Origin: Bradyrhizobium manausense | GTDB taxonomy: Bacteria; Pseudomonadota; Alphaproteobacteria; Rhizobiales; Xanthobacteraceae | DNA length: 64,000 nucleotides | Reading direction: 5' to 3' | NCBI RefSeq assembly: GCF_018131105.1 | Contig: NZ_JAFCJI010000002.1 | Coordinates: 1,054,001-1,118,000 of the forward strand | Position numbers and translations under genes: made by a program | In this document: positions 26,481 through 35,389 of the stretch, one piece after another | Layout of the letters: every line of letters starts with the position of its first letter | Position numbering within the stretch: the stretch's first letter is position 1 | Notes under the pieces: model-generated | What the model saw: the letters and a program-made list of their open reading frames with translations, nothing else | What the model was told of the DNA's origin: nothing | Databases searched by the model: none

Positions 26481-27455
26481 ATGGTTGATTTGCTCGTCAC
26501 TAAGCTGCACGACGTCCACTTCATGACGATGATGCTGGCGGCCATCGCCGCCAGCGCCACCGTCTATACCCTGGTCATGCCGCTGTTCGCCGGCGAGGGC
26601 CTCTCCAAGCGCATGAAGGCGGTGGCCAGCGAGCGTGAGCGGATCCGGCAGCGCGAGCGTGAACGCCTCAACAAGAGCGAGAAGGTGTCGCTGCGCCAGA
26701 CGCCCAAGCAGCTCGTCTCCAAGGTCGTCGATGACTTCAACCTCACCAAATGGCTGGCTCAGGAGGCTGCGCGCGACAAGCTGATCATGGCCGGCTATCG
26801 CGGCCAGGCGCCTTACATCACCTTCCTGTTCGCCCGCATGGTGGCCCCGCTCGTGCTGTTCGTCGGCTCGGTCGTCTACGTGTTCCTGATCGCCCATATG
26901 GACCGCCCGATGCCGATCAAAATCGGCATCTGCGTCGGCGCGGCCTATCTCGGTCTCCAGGCGCCGATGCTGTTCCTGAAGAACGCGATCTCCAAGCGCC
27001 AGCTCTCGATCAAGCGCGCCTTTCCCGATGCGCTCGACCTGCTGCTGATCTGTATCGAATCCGGCATGTCGGTCGAAATGGCGTTCCGCAAGGTCGCGAC
27101 CGAGATCGTCGGCCAGTCGATCGCGCTGTCGGAGGAATTCACCCTGACCACCGCCGAGCTGTCCTATCTGCAGGACCGCAAGGTGGCGTACGAGAACCTG
27201 GCCAAGCGCACCGGCCTCGAAGGCGTCAAGTCGGTGTGTCTGGCGCTTCAGCAGGCGGAACGTTACGGCACGCCGCTCGGCCAATCACTGCGCGTCATGG
27301 CGCAGGAAAATCGCGACATGCGCATGAACGAGGCCGAGAAGAAGGCCGCCGCACTGCCGCCGAAGCTGACGGTGCCGATGATCCTGTTCTTCCTGCCGGT
27401 GCTGTTCGTCGTCATTCTCGGACCGACCGGCATCAAGATCTCCGAGCTGCACTGA
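26481..27455 (+). CDS. tadC: Tad inner-membrane platform protein TadC
   Basis: A 324-residue T2SSF-domain protein with an N-terminal helix and paired C-terminal helices. Diagnostic segments are FPDALDLLLICIESGMSVEMAF and LQQAERYGTPLGQSLRVMAQE, then KLTVPMILFFLPVLFVVILG. It forms the platform with TadB. A GC-rich hairpin (27463-27487) follows. Confidence 0.94.
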   Translation: MVDLLVTKLHDVHFMTMMLAAIAASATVYTLVMPLFAGEGLSKRMKAVASERERIRQRERERLNKSEKVSLRQTPKQLVSKVVDDFNLTKWLAQEAARDKLIMAGYRGQAPYITFLFARMVAPLVLFVGSVVYVFLIAHMDRPMPIKIGICVGAAYLGLQAPMLFLKNAISKRQLSIKRAFPDALDLLLICIESGMSVEMAFRKVATEIVGQSIALSEEFTLTTAELSYLQDRKVAYENLAKRTGLEGVKSVCLALQQAERYGTPLGQSLRVMAQENRDMRMNEAEKKAAALPPKLTVPMILFFLPVLFVVILGPTGIKISELH

Positions 27456-27462
27456 CGCGGGA

Positions 27463-27487
27463 CGGGATCGGGACCGGCCCGATCCCG
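27463..27487. terminator. GC-rich hairpin between tadC and tadD
   Basis: A perfect 10-base stem CGGGATCGGG/CCCGATCCCG with loop ACCGG starts 8 bases after the tadC stop. It lacks a T-run, but its place between two convergent genes fits a transcription end point. Confidence 0.55.
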
Positions 27488-27500
27488 GCCTTCACCACAA

Positions 27501-27529
27501 AAACGCGAAAACAACCCCATGCACAGTAG
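27501..27529. repeat. 29-bp repeat, copy 1
   Basis: An exact 29-base sequence, beginning AAACGCGAAAACAACC and ending ATGCACAGTAG, occurs here and again at 56928-56956. Both copies lie just after the 3' end of a plus-strand gene (tadC, metH) and before a convergent minus-strand gene. Confidence 0.85.
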
Positions 27530-27618
27530 CCGGCCGGCGCCGGCTCGATGCCATGTGGATCGCGGCAAACCTTCGAAATGTCCGGCGAAATTCAGCTCAT
27601 CGCGCCAAAGTCGGCGGA

Positions 27619-28431
27619 TCAGTCGGATTGGCTGAGCGAGGCGACCGGCGTCCGCTTCGGCGCACCGCGCGGACCATCGTGGCGGTTCAGCATGTCCTTG
27701 AGATACGCGACATTGGCCGCGGCCTCGTCCGGCGGCAGGTCCGCCTTCACGATGCTCTCGGCTTCCGCGAAGCGGCCCTGGAGACCGACCACCAGGCCGA
27801 GATTCTGCCGCACGCGCGAGCTCGCACGCGGGGACGCATAGGCCTGCCGCAGCGTCTCCTCCGCCTTGGGCAGATCGCGCGTCAACATGTAGGACAGGCC
27901 GAGATTGGACAGCACGCCGGGATCCCCGGGCGCGATCTTCAGTGCGCTCGCATAATAGGCGCGCGCCTCGTCGTGACGGTTCATCTGGTCGAGACAGGTG
28001 CCCTGCACCGAGAGCAGACGCCAATCCGGATTGTCGGGCGAATGCGCCTTGGACAGCACGTCGAAGGCCTGCTGGAAATTGCCGTTGTCGGCGAGTGCGC
28101 GCCCATATTGGGCAAGCAGCGGCTTGTTGGAGGGATTGGCGATGGTCGCCTGTTCGAGCACGGCCGCCGCCTGGGCGTTCTGGCCGTTGGCACGCAAGGC
28201 CTGGCCGTAGGCCAGTGCCGCATTGGGATCCTTGGGATTGGCGCGATAGCGCTCACCATAGGCGTCGACCGCGCGTACCGGATCGACCGGCGCGGCCTCC
28301 GCCTTCGACCCGATCGAGCCGGTGACGTCGGAGAGCTTTGACATTGCCGTGCAGCCGCCGAGGCTCGCGGCCACCAGTGCGATCAGTGAAGCGGAAGCAA
28401 GAAGCCGGGCAGGACGGAACCGTTGACGCAT
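27619..28431 (-). CDS. tadD: TadD-like TPR lipoprotein
   Basis: A 270-residue lipoprotein (lipobox AASLGGC near residue 27) with about five tetratricopeptide repeats, for example NPKDPNAALAYGQALRANGQ and DPGVLSNLGLSYMLTRDLPK. TadD is a pilotin-like accessory of the Tad secretin. It is convergent with tadC on the opposite strand. A generic TPR protein cannot be excluded, but the locus supports TadD. Confidence 0.85.
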   Translation of the reverse strand: MRQRFRPARLLASASLIALVAASLGGCTAMSKLSDVTGSIGSKAEAAPVDPVRAVDAYGERYRANPKDPNAALAYGQALRANGQNAQAAAVLEQATIANPSNKPLLAQYGRALADNGNFQQAFDVLSKAHSPDNPDWRLLSVQGTCLDQMNRHDEARAYYASALKIAPGDPGVLSNLGLSYMLTRDLPKAEETLRQAYASPRASSRVRQNLGLVVGLQGRFAEAESIVKADLPPDEAAANVAYLKDMLNRHDGPRGAPKRTPVASLSQSD

Positions 28432-28502
28432 GACGCTTTGACTCTCGGGCCAATTGATCGAGCCGAACGCGTCAGCAATAGACTGTTAACCCTAATGGCC
28501 GG

Positions 28503-30011
28503 TTAACGCGGGGGACCGCGGCCTTGCGGCGGCATCTCCCCGCCCAGGCCAAGATCGAGGCCGAGCAGCTTCACCCGATCATTCAGGTCCCGCAGCAGGT
28601 GCAACCGCTGCTGCACCCTTCCCGCGACTTCGACGGCCTCGCGCGGCAGCATCGGCCATCGGCGCAAGAGGTCGTCGCGATTGACCAGGCGGTCGGCCAG
28701 GAGCTCATCGAGCGTGGCAGGGTCGATGCCGAGCATGTCGGCCGATTGCCCGATCAGCCGGCGAAGCAGCGCCCTCACCTCCGCCAGCGCCGCGACATCG
28801 GGCTTCGACGCCGACCTCGCGAACCTGGCTTCGAGATCGACCCAGGCATGAGACGTGACGAGATAGGTGTAAAGATGATCCGCCCAGCCCTGTCCGCCTT
28901 CATCATGGAAGGCAGGGCGCGACAGCATCAGGCGGACGAGCCGCAGAACCTGATCCCGCTTCAGCGACGCGCTCGAGGCGATCTCGATGGCCGACTGAAT
29001 GGCGGGATCGCGGGACAGATCCCGTCCCACCGCAAGGCTGATCAGCCCATCCGGCAGATTCGAATCGAGCGGCCGGAAGCCGCCGTCATTGCGCGGCCGC
29101 GAGTAGCGGGCGATTGTGAACCGATATTCGGACCGTTCCGCCTCGGACGCCGGGCCGAAATGGATGACGTTGAAGCCGGCATCGTCGCCGCCCTGCCCGG
29201 TGGAGGACGGACAGGACAGCACATAAATCGTGCGCCAGAATTCCTCGCCGCCGCTGCGGGGCGCGCGTGGATCGGGAATCGAATAGCGGGTGAGCCCCTC
29301 GACATGGCGATGCCCGTGCAGGACCAGAGTGACGTTGAGCGAGGTGGCCGCTTCGAGAAAGGTCGCGGGCGCCGCGAGATACATCAGCGGCTCGTCGGGA
29401 ACGCCGAGAAACCGTTTGCCCTCGCCGGTGGCCTGCGGCAGCGGATGGTGATGCAGCGCCAACACGCGCAGCAGATTGTCCGCGGGCTCGGAATAACAGG
29501 CGCGTCCGGACGTGCCCAGGGTCCCTGCGAGCTCGACGCTCAGCCGGGCGGACTGCGTGACCATCGCATGGTAGGCCTGCTCGTCGACATGACCGCCGGC
29601 AAGCGTCGTCAGGCTTGCCCTGTTGGAATCGAGCAGCACCAGATCGAGACCGGCCTGGCGGTAATAGACGCTCTTCGACGTTCGCGGCAGATGCAGATAG
29701 TCATAGGCATCGTGCCGGCCGCTGCGCTGGCTTGGACGCTTGACGTCGTGATTGCCGGCGACCGCCTGGATGTCGGTGAACAGTCCGGTCTGCCGCAGGG
29801 ACGCGATGACCGCGAGCGCTTCGTCCAGCGCCGGCGGCGTCGGGTCGTTCACGAGATCGCCCGTGATCAGCAGGATGCGGTCAGGCACTTCGGCGAAAGC
29901 CGCCATTCGTTCGCGCAAGGCAGCGATGAGGGTCTCGATCGTCCCAAGCAGCCGGCCGGACCCGTCCAGATGCAGGTCGGAGATCTGCGCAATGACAAAC
30001 GATCTATCCAT
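28503..30011 (-). CDS. Calcineurin-like metallophosphoesterase
   Basis: A 502-residue protein. Residues 1 to about 270 hold the metallophosphoesterase domain with the metal motifs AQISDLHLDG, ITGDLVND, AVAGNHDVK, LALHHHP and LVLHGHRHVEG, resembling CpdA-type cyclic nucleotide phosphodiesterases. The remaining 230 residues are an extra domain without a recognised family. Substrate unknown. It is 71 bases upstream of nothing on its own strand; tadD lies beyond its 3' end on the same strand. Confidence 0.87.
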   Translation of the reverse strand: MDRSFVIAQISDLHLDGSGRLLGTIETLIAALRERMAAFAEVPDRILLITGDLVNDPTPPALDEALAVIASLRQTGLFTDIQAVAGNHDVKRPSQRSGRHDAYDYLHLPRTSKSVYYRQAGLDLVLLDSNRASLTTLAGGHVDEQAYHAMVTQSARLSVELAGTLGTSGRACYSEPADNLLRVLALHHHPLPQATGEGKRFLGVPDEPLMYLAAPATFLEAATSLNVTLVLHGHRHVEGLTRYSIPDPRAPRSGGEEFWRTIYVLSCPSSTGQGGDDAGFNVIHFGPASEAERSEYRFTIARYSRPRNDGGFRPLDSNLPDGLISLAVGRDLSRDPAIQSAIEIASSASLKRDQVLRLVRLMLSRPAFHDEGGQGWADHLYTYLVTSHAWVDLEARFARSASKPDVAALAEVRALLRRLIGQSADMLGIDPATLDELLADRLVNRDDLLRRWPMLPREAVEVAGRVQQRLHLLRDLNDRVKLLGLDLGLGGEMPPQGRGPPR

Positions 30012-30286
30012 TTTGCGCCGCTCATTGCGAATGCTGCGTCGCTGAAACGATTGAGAGAAATGCCTTCGACGAAGAATTCAGGCAGGTAACAATCGGGATC
30101 GGTATCGTCAGGGAGTCGGCGGCGCTCCTGCGCCCGATACGTGCAGAGACGCACCGCACAACCCAGGAATATTCGTCAATAATGCCACAACCGCAGCGCT
30201 AGTAAAGCCCTGGGGCTGCGCACGCATGAACGGCAGGTCTCAGACAACGTACGAGTACCGTCCGCAGATGGTTTCGAAGGGTTCAA

Positions 30287-30490
30287 TCAATATTCGATGG
30301 CGAGGCGCTTGCGGATTTCGTCGATGCGCTTGTCGAGCGCATCGAACCGCGCGTGAACCGAACGGTCATGGAGATAGAAGACGTAGCCACCCGCAAGAAA
30401 CGCAAAGACCCAGTGATGATGCTCGACATAGCCAAAGACCCCCTCGACGGCCTGGCCGGCGAATGTGACCACACTCCACACAAATTCCAT
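30287..30490 (-). CDS. Small membrane protein with coiled-coil-like tail
   Basis: A 67-residue protein: MEFVWSVVTFAGQAVEGVFG, a hydrophobic stretch (WVFAFLAGGYVFYLH), then a charged helix (RFDALDKRIDEIRKRLAIEY) likely to be amphipathic. The ATG at 30490 has GGGAGGAA upstream; a start six codons earlier lacks one. No family recognised. It is transcribed on its own, convergent with nothing close, between the phosphoesterase and the aminopeptidase gene. The 275-base gap 30012-30286 shows no other gene. Confidence 0.72.
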   Translation of the reverse strand: MEFVWSVVTFAGQAVEGVFGYVEHHHWVFAFLAGGYVFYLHDRSVHARFDALDKRIDEIRKRLAIEY

Positions 30491-30679
30491 TGCGATTCCT
30501 CCCGGCACGCTTCGTCTCCGGTCGCCGGCGTTCTCTGCGCGCCGGGCAGCCAGTGCCGGAACCTAGCATGACGGCTTCCCTGCGAGTAGCGGCACGCCGA
30601 ACGGTCACCGCAAAGCCGATTGCAGGCACGGCCAAACTCTGCGAAGTCTCCTCCAACCGAATGACCTCCGAGCCCGCCA

Positions 30680-32053
30680 ATGCCTTCCGTGTTCGAGACA
30701 TCTGCGACTGCCACCCCGATCACCTTCGTCACCAAATCGAGCTGGGAGGCCGTGCGCGAGACACTTCCGCCGGCGCAACGCCAGTTCGCCATTGCCAGCG
30801 CCTTCACCGCCAAGCCGGGCGGCTATCTCGCACTGCCTGCGCCTGACGGGACGATCGCGCAGGTGCTGTTCGGCCTCGAGGACGACGGCGCCAGATCGCG
30901 TGATCCGTTCCGGCCGGGCGCGCTGCCCGGCTTGCTGCCGCCAGGCACCTATCGCTTTGCCAATTCACCGCACGATGTACGGCTCGCGGCGCTCGCCTTT
31001 GCGCTGGGGTGCTATCGCTTCGCCCGCTACCGCAAGGCTGACAGGCCCGATGTCCGGCTGGTGCCGCCTGATGGTGTCGACGCCCCCGAGATCGACCGCA
31101 TGGCCGATGCCGCGATGCTGGCGCGCGATCTGATCAACACGCCGTCCAACGACATGGGACCGGAGGAACTGGCCGCGGCTGCGCAAGCCCTCGCGGTCGA
31201 GTACGGCGCGAGCTTCGCCTGCATCATCGGCGACGAATTGGAGAAGGACTTCCCGCTGATCCACGCCGTCGGTATGGCGTCGGATCGCGCGCCGCGGCTG
31301 ATCGACATCGGCTGGGGCGACCTCGCCCACCCCAAGGTGACGCTGGTCGGCAAAGGCGTCTGCTTCGACACCGGCGGGCTCGATCTGAAGCCGTCGAGCG
31401 GCATGCTGATCATGAAGAAGGACATGGGCGGCGCCGCCAATGTGCTGGCGCTGGCGCGCATGGTGATGGACGCGAAGCTGAAGGTGCGCCTGCGCGTGCT
31501 GATTCCGGCCGTGGAGAACGCGGTCGCCGGCAATGCCTTCCGCCCGCTCGACATCTTCACCTCGCGCAAGGGCATCACCGTCGAGATCGGCAACACCGAC
31601 GCGGAGGGCCGGCTGGTGCTTGCCGACGCGCTGGCACTGGCCGACGAGGAGAAGCCCGAGTTGCTGATCGACCTGGGCACGCTGACCGGCGCCGCACGCG
31701 TCGCGCTGGGGCCGGATTTACCGCCCTTTTACACCAATGATGAGACGCTGGCCGCCGACGTCGCGCGTTGCGCGGTGCAGGAGAACGATCCGTTGTGGCG
31801 CATGCCGCTGTGGCCGCCTTACGATGCCTGGCTGGACTCCAAGACCGCCACCATCACCAACGCGCCGTCGGGTGGCTTTGCCGGCTCGATCACTTGCGCG
31901 CTGTTTTTGCAACGCTTCGTCGAGCAGGCCAGAAGCTGGCTGCATGTCGACATCTATGGCTGGACACCGTCGGCGAAGCCGGCGCGGCCCGAGGGCGGCG
32001 AATGCCAGGCCGCCCGCGCCATCTACAAGATGCTGAGCGAGCGCTATGCATGA
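30680..32053 (+). CDS. M17 leucyl aminopeptidase family protein
   Basis: A 457-residue cytosolic metallo-aminopeptidase. The metal and active-site region is intact: KGVCFDTGGLDLKPSSGM, MKKDMGGAANVLALA and the signature NTDAEGRLVLADAL. The N-terminal domain differs from that of E. coli PepA and is closer to the PepB-like group of alphaproteobacteria. The stop overlaps the start of the NlpC/P60 gene by 8 bases, so the two are translated together, suggesting joint action on peptides, perhaps peptidoglycan-derived. Confidence 0.93.
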   Translation: MPSVFETSATATPITFVTKSSWEAVRETLPPAQRQFAIASAFTAKPGGYLALPAPDGTIAQVLFGLEDDGARSRDPFRPGALPGLLPPGTYRFANSPHDVRLAALAFALGCYRFARYRKADRPDVRLVPPDGVDAPEIDRMADAAMLARDLINTPSNDMGPEELAAAAQALAVEYGASFACIIGDELEKDFPLIHAVGMASDRAPRLIDIGWGDLAHPKVTLVGKGVCFDTGGLDLKPSSGMLIMKKDMGGAANVLALARMVMDAKLKVRLRVLIPAVENAVAGNAFRPLDIFTSRKGITVEIGNTDAEGRLVLADALALADEEKPELLIDLGTLTGAARVALGPDLPPFYTNDETLAADVARCAVQENDPLWRMPLWPPYDAWLDSKTATITNAPSGGFAGSITCALFLQRFVEQARSWLHVDIYGWTPSAKPARPEGGECQAARAIYKMLSERYA

Positions 32054-32888
32054 TATCAGGCTGACACCGGCGCGCGGCGACCTTGCCGCCAAATATCTCG
32101 AAGGCAAGGTGCAAGCCGATCGCTTCGTCGCGGGCGAGGAATTCGAGGTGGTCGCGCCCATCGCGCCGGTCCGCGAGCAGCCGTCATCGGGCGCAATGCT
32201 GATGACGGAAGCGCTGCGCGGCGAGCGGGTCACGGTCTACGATCGCAACGGCGAGGGCTGGGCCTGGGGCCAACTCGGCGGCGACGGCTATGTCGGCTGG
32301 CTCCCGGACGCCACGCTGATGAGGCCGGCGGCCGCACCGACACACAAGGTCAGCGCGCTACGGACGCTCGCCTTCCCCGGCCCCTCGATCAAGCTGCCCC
32401 CGGCCGACATGCTGGTGTTGGGATCGATGCTCACGGTCGCGCGCGAGGACGGCAGTTTCTCAGTCACGCGCGAAGGCGCGTTTCTGCCGAAGATCCATCT
32501 CGCGCCGCTCGATCATCGCGAGCCGGACTTCGTTGCGGTCGCCGAGCGCTTCGTCGGCACGCCCTATCTCTGGGGCGGCAAGAGCAGTCTCGGCATCGAC
32601 TGCTCCGGCCTCGTCCAGGTCTCGCTGACATCATCAGGCACCGGCTGCCCGCGCGACAGCGACATGCAGCAGGAGGGCCTCGGCCGCGCGCTGGAGCCGC
32701 ACGAGCGAGGCAGCTTGCTGCGCGGCGATCTGATCTTCTGGAAGGGCCACGTCGCCATCGTCCGCGACGCCAGCACCATGGTCCACGCCAACGCCCATCA
32801 CATGGCAACGGTGATCGAGCCGATCGAGCCGGCGATTGCGCGGATCAAGGCCGCCGGAAGCGAGGTCGTCGCGATCAAGCGACTGTAG
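32046..32888 (+). CDS. NlpC/P60 family cysteine peptidase with SH3-like domains
   Basis: A 280-residue protein with an SH3-like region (residues of about 35-95, ending WAWGQLGGDGYVGWLPD), a second spacer domain, and an NlpC/P60 domain from about 160. The catalytic Cys is in GIDCSGLVQ, the His in KGHVAIV, and the third polar residue in VHANAHH. Such enzymes cleave gamma-D-Glu-diamino acid bonds in peptidoglycan peptides. There is no signal peptide, which favours intracellular muropeptide recycling. It overlaps the M17 gene by 8 bases. Confidence 0.92.
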   Translation: MHDIRLTPARGDLAAKYLEGKVQADRFVAGEEFEVVAPIAPVREQPSSGAMLMTEALRGERVTVYDRNGEGWAWGQLGGDGYVGWLPDATLMRPAAAPTHKVSALRTLAFPGPSIKLPPADMLVLGSMLTVAREDGSFSVTREGAFLPKIHLAPLDHREPDFVAVAERFVGTPYLWGGKSSLGIDCSGLVQVSLTSSGTGCPRDSDMQQEGLGRALEPHERGSLLRGDLIFWKGHVAIVRDASTMVHANAHHMATVIEPIEPAIARIKAAGSEVVAIKRL

Positions 32889-33018
32889 CCTGCCGCATCG
32901 AAAATGCATTGCGTCTGCTTTAGTCTCGGAAGGCGACATCGAGGCGTCCAAGCCCATGTCTGCGTTGGGCCAAAAGCTGCCATCATGATCCTCAAGCACC
33001 TTTGCCAACTGAAGGCGT

Positions 33019-33183
33019 CTAAGGTGAACCGGGCAGTTCAGTTGATGACTTTGTCTTCGTCGCCGCGCTTCTGCGGAAACGGCTTGCGAGTTTTTTGAGG
33101 CCTTCGACCGCTATCGCGAGGAACATCATCAACCACGTCGCAAGCGCGGCGCACCACAACAAGACTTCTAGCGTCTCCGGCAT
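33019..33183 (-). CDS. Small single-pass membrane protein, divergent from the TPR regulator
   Basis: A 54-residue frame with ATG at 33183 and a strong GGGGAG six bases upstream. It has one hydrophobic segment (VLLWCAALATWLMMFLAIAV) followed by a basic Arg/Lys/Ser/Thr-rich tail (KKLASRFRRSAATKTK). No family is recognised. Its start is 174 bases from the start of the divergent regulator gene at 33358. Good ribosome binding site and clear membrane topology make it a credible small protein. Confidence 0.62.
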   Translation of the reverse strand: MPETLEVLLWCAALATWLMMFLAIAVEGLKKLASRFRRSAATKTKSSTELPGSP

Positions 33184-33357
33184 TGCAATCTCCCCGAATA
33201 GGCTTCCGGAAGTGAACTCGAGACTTGCTCGTTGAGAGGCTGACTACGAGGAATATCTCTGACCTGAAACGGCTGAAAACTGAAACACTTAGCACGATAA
33301 AAATGGCGCCCTTGGTGGATCGCTCGCCGGGGAGGTTTTAGTATCCCGAACCGCAGG

Positions 33358-35049
33358 ATGATGCTGTACAATTGCCCTTTGCGTCCCGAAATCCGTCCGA
33401 TATTCGACCGATATTTTCCGAAGCGGTCCACGAGGCCTCCTTTGCTCAAGCCCTCGCAGCTTTCGATTGTTGTTGGCGACCGGAAAGTGGACCTGGCTCG
33501 CGGGTTGCTGCTCGATGAACGAGGCGACATCGTGCCATTGCGCCCTCGAGCTTGGGCGGTGTTGCGGCTCCTGGCGCAACACGTTGGCCGCCTAGTGAGC
33601 AAGAATGAGATATTGGATAAGGTCTGGTCGGACTGCGAGGTCACCGAGGACTCTCTTGTCCAGGCCATCGGCGATATCCGACGAGCTCTGGGAGAGGCCG
33701 GCCGACTGGCCCTGAGGACCTTGCCTCGCCGCGGCTACATGCTGGTCGCGAATGGCGTGCCAATCGACGACCCGGTTTCTTCCAACGTTGCGACCTCGTC
33801 TCGGTCGGACAGCAACTGGGAACCGTCGGCTTCATCTTCGATTCCGCACCTGTCTATCGTTGTTCTACCATTCGCAAATAAATGCGGTGATGTGGAGCAG
33901 GAGTATTTCGTCGATGGCGTGACTGATAGTCTGACCACCGACCTATCGCGCATCGCCGGTGCGTTTGTCATCTGCCGCAGCACAGCGTTCACCTTCAAAG
34001 GCAAAGCCGTGGACGTGCGCCAGATCGGCCGTGAATTGAATGTGCGCTACGCCTTGGAAGGGTCGGTGCAACGCGGCAGCAACCGCTTTCGCGTGAACGT
34101 TCAGCTGAGCGACACGGAAACTGGAGCGCAGCTATGGGCCGAGCGCTTCGACAAGCTCGACGCTGACTTGCTGAACATGCAGGATGAGATCGTATCTCGG
34201 CTCGCCAATACCTTGAACGCCGAGCTCATCAAGGCCGAAGCGCGACGCGCAGAGCGGTCGCTGCGGCCGGACGCCATGGATCTCTATTTTCAGGGACGGG
34301 CTTTCCAGAACAAGGGAATAACGCCTGCGGTTATGGCGAGAGCGAGGGATTTTTTTGTGCGTGCCTTGGCGCTTGATCCCGACTGTATTGAAGCGGCGGT
34401 TGCCACTGCTCACGTCGATTTAGCGATCGGTTCTTCTTCCATGGTCGATGACGGATCGGTGCATTTCAGAGCCGCCGAGAAAGCGCTGAGCAATGTGTTG
34501 TTGCAGGCGCCGAACCATCCCAGAGCTCATATGTTTCTCGGCGCGATTCAAATTCGGACAAACCGCGCGGTGAAGGGAATCGCTGAATGTCAGCAGGCGC
34601 TGGCGCTCGACCCCAATTTGGCTGATGCGCACGGGTTCATTGCTCTTGGTAAGTATGCACTTGGGCGCGGCGAGGAAGTCGAGGGGCATATTCAAGAGGC
34701 GTTACGATTGTCCCCGCGCGATACCCGTACCTTTCTTTGGTTCATGTTCGTCGGGATGGCGAAGTTGATGATCAACGCGGATCTTGAGGCCCTCAACTGG
34801 CTTCGCCGGAGTATTGAGGCCAATCCCAACTACGCGCTCTCTCACTTTCACTTGGCCGGAGTGTTGGCCATGATGAGAGACATCAAGGAAGCGCGATCAA
34901 GTGCCGAAGTTGGCCTCGCACTGGATCCTGGTTTCACTATTCGTCGATACGACATCAGCGTCTCCTTCCTCTCCGACAATCCGGGATGGCTCGCAAGGCG
35001 TGAGTGCTTCTATGAGGCTATGCGCCTGGCCGGCGTACCGGAGGGGTGA
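33358..35049 (+). CDS. Winged-helix regulator with TolB-like and TPR domains
   Basis: A 563-residue protein. Residues of about 35-135 form an OmpR/CadC-type winged helix (LRPRAWAVLRLLAQHVGRLV, then VWSDCEVTEDSLVQAIGDIR, then LPRRGYMLVA). Residues of about 160-295 match the TolB-like N-terminal domain seen in adenylate-cyclase-like proteins (SIVVLPFANK, YFVDGVTDSLTTDLSRI, VRYALEGSVQR, LWAERFD). The rest is TPR. There is no cyclase domain and no membrane segment, so it is probably a cytoplasmic transcription factor that senses a ligand or partner. It lies in a region with lower GC than its surroundings. Confidence 0.87.
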   Translation: MMLYNCPLRPEIRPIFDRYFPKRSTRPPLLKPSQLSIVVGDRKVDLARGLLLDERGDIVPLRPRAWAVLRLLAQHVGRLVSKNEILDKVWSDCEVTEDSLVQAIGDIRRALGEAGRLALRTLPRRGYMLVANGVPIDDPVSSNVATSSRSDSNWEPSASSSIPHLSIVVLPFANKCGDVEQEYFVDGVTDSLTTDLSRIAGAFVICRSTAFTFKGKAVDVRQIGRELNVRYALEGSVQRGSNRFRVNVQLSDTETGAQLWAERFDKLDADLLNMQDEIVSRLANTLNAELIKAEARRAERSLRPDAMDLYFQGRAFQNKGITPAVMARARDFFVRALALDPDCIEAAVATAHVDLAIGSSSMVDDGSVHFRAAEKALSNVLLQAPNHPRAHMFLGAIQIRTNRAVKGIAECQQALALDPNLADAHGFIALGKYALGRGEEVEGHIQEALRLSPRDTRTFLWFMFVGMAKLMINADLEALNWLRRSIEANPNYALSHFHLAGVLAMMRDIKEARSSAEVGLALDPGFTIRRYDISVSFLSDNPGWLARRECFYEAMRLAGVPEG

Positions 35050-35389
35050 TATTGGCCTTGGAAGCGGCTCGGTCACGGATCTCCCAGCGTCAGATATGAG
35101 TTGCGAACGGACCCGGTTTGTCGCGGTAGCGTCCGAGTCGGGTCAGAAGCGGTCCCACGCCTACCCGGAAAAGCAGTTCCGCTATTGTCCAAAGCTGACG
35201 TTTAGGCGCGTTGTTCTGCCTAGCTCTAGGCAACCTGTTTCCAACGTCCAAGGGCGATCAGCGGCCTGCCCATGTTACGATTTGGCGGATCAGTGTTCGG
35301 CCGGATCGTCTGTCACGGCAGTCTGCTTGATCTCCCAAAGCGGAAGCGATTGGTCGCCCATCCAAAGGACTGCATCGGGCCAGAAGCGG
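35050..35389. other. Non-coding stretch with degenerate repeat fragments
   Basis: This 340-base gap has no credible gene. It holds short diverged copies of a repeat motif of the form GGGTCAGAAGCGGTC (35138 onward and 35378 onward, the latter as GGGCCAGAAGCGGTC) and CAAAGCGGAAGCG near 35336. Similar motifs recur at 36505, 37281 and 39060, so this seems to be the remains of an interspersed repeat family. Confidence 0.5.

Noticed and set aside
32904..33098. 64-codon plus-strand frame after the NlpC/P60 gene
   Set aside because: No ribosome binding site and no conserved features; it overlaps the more credible small membrane protein on the minus strand.
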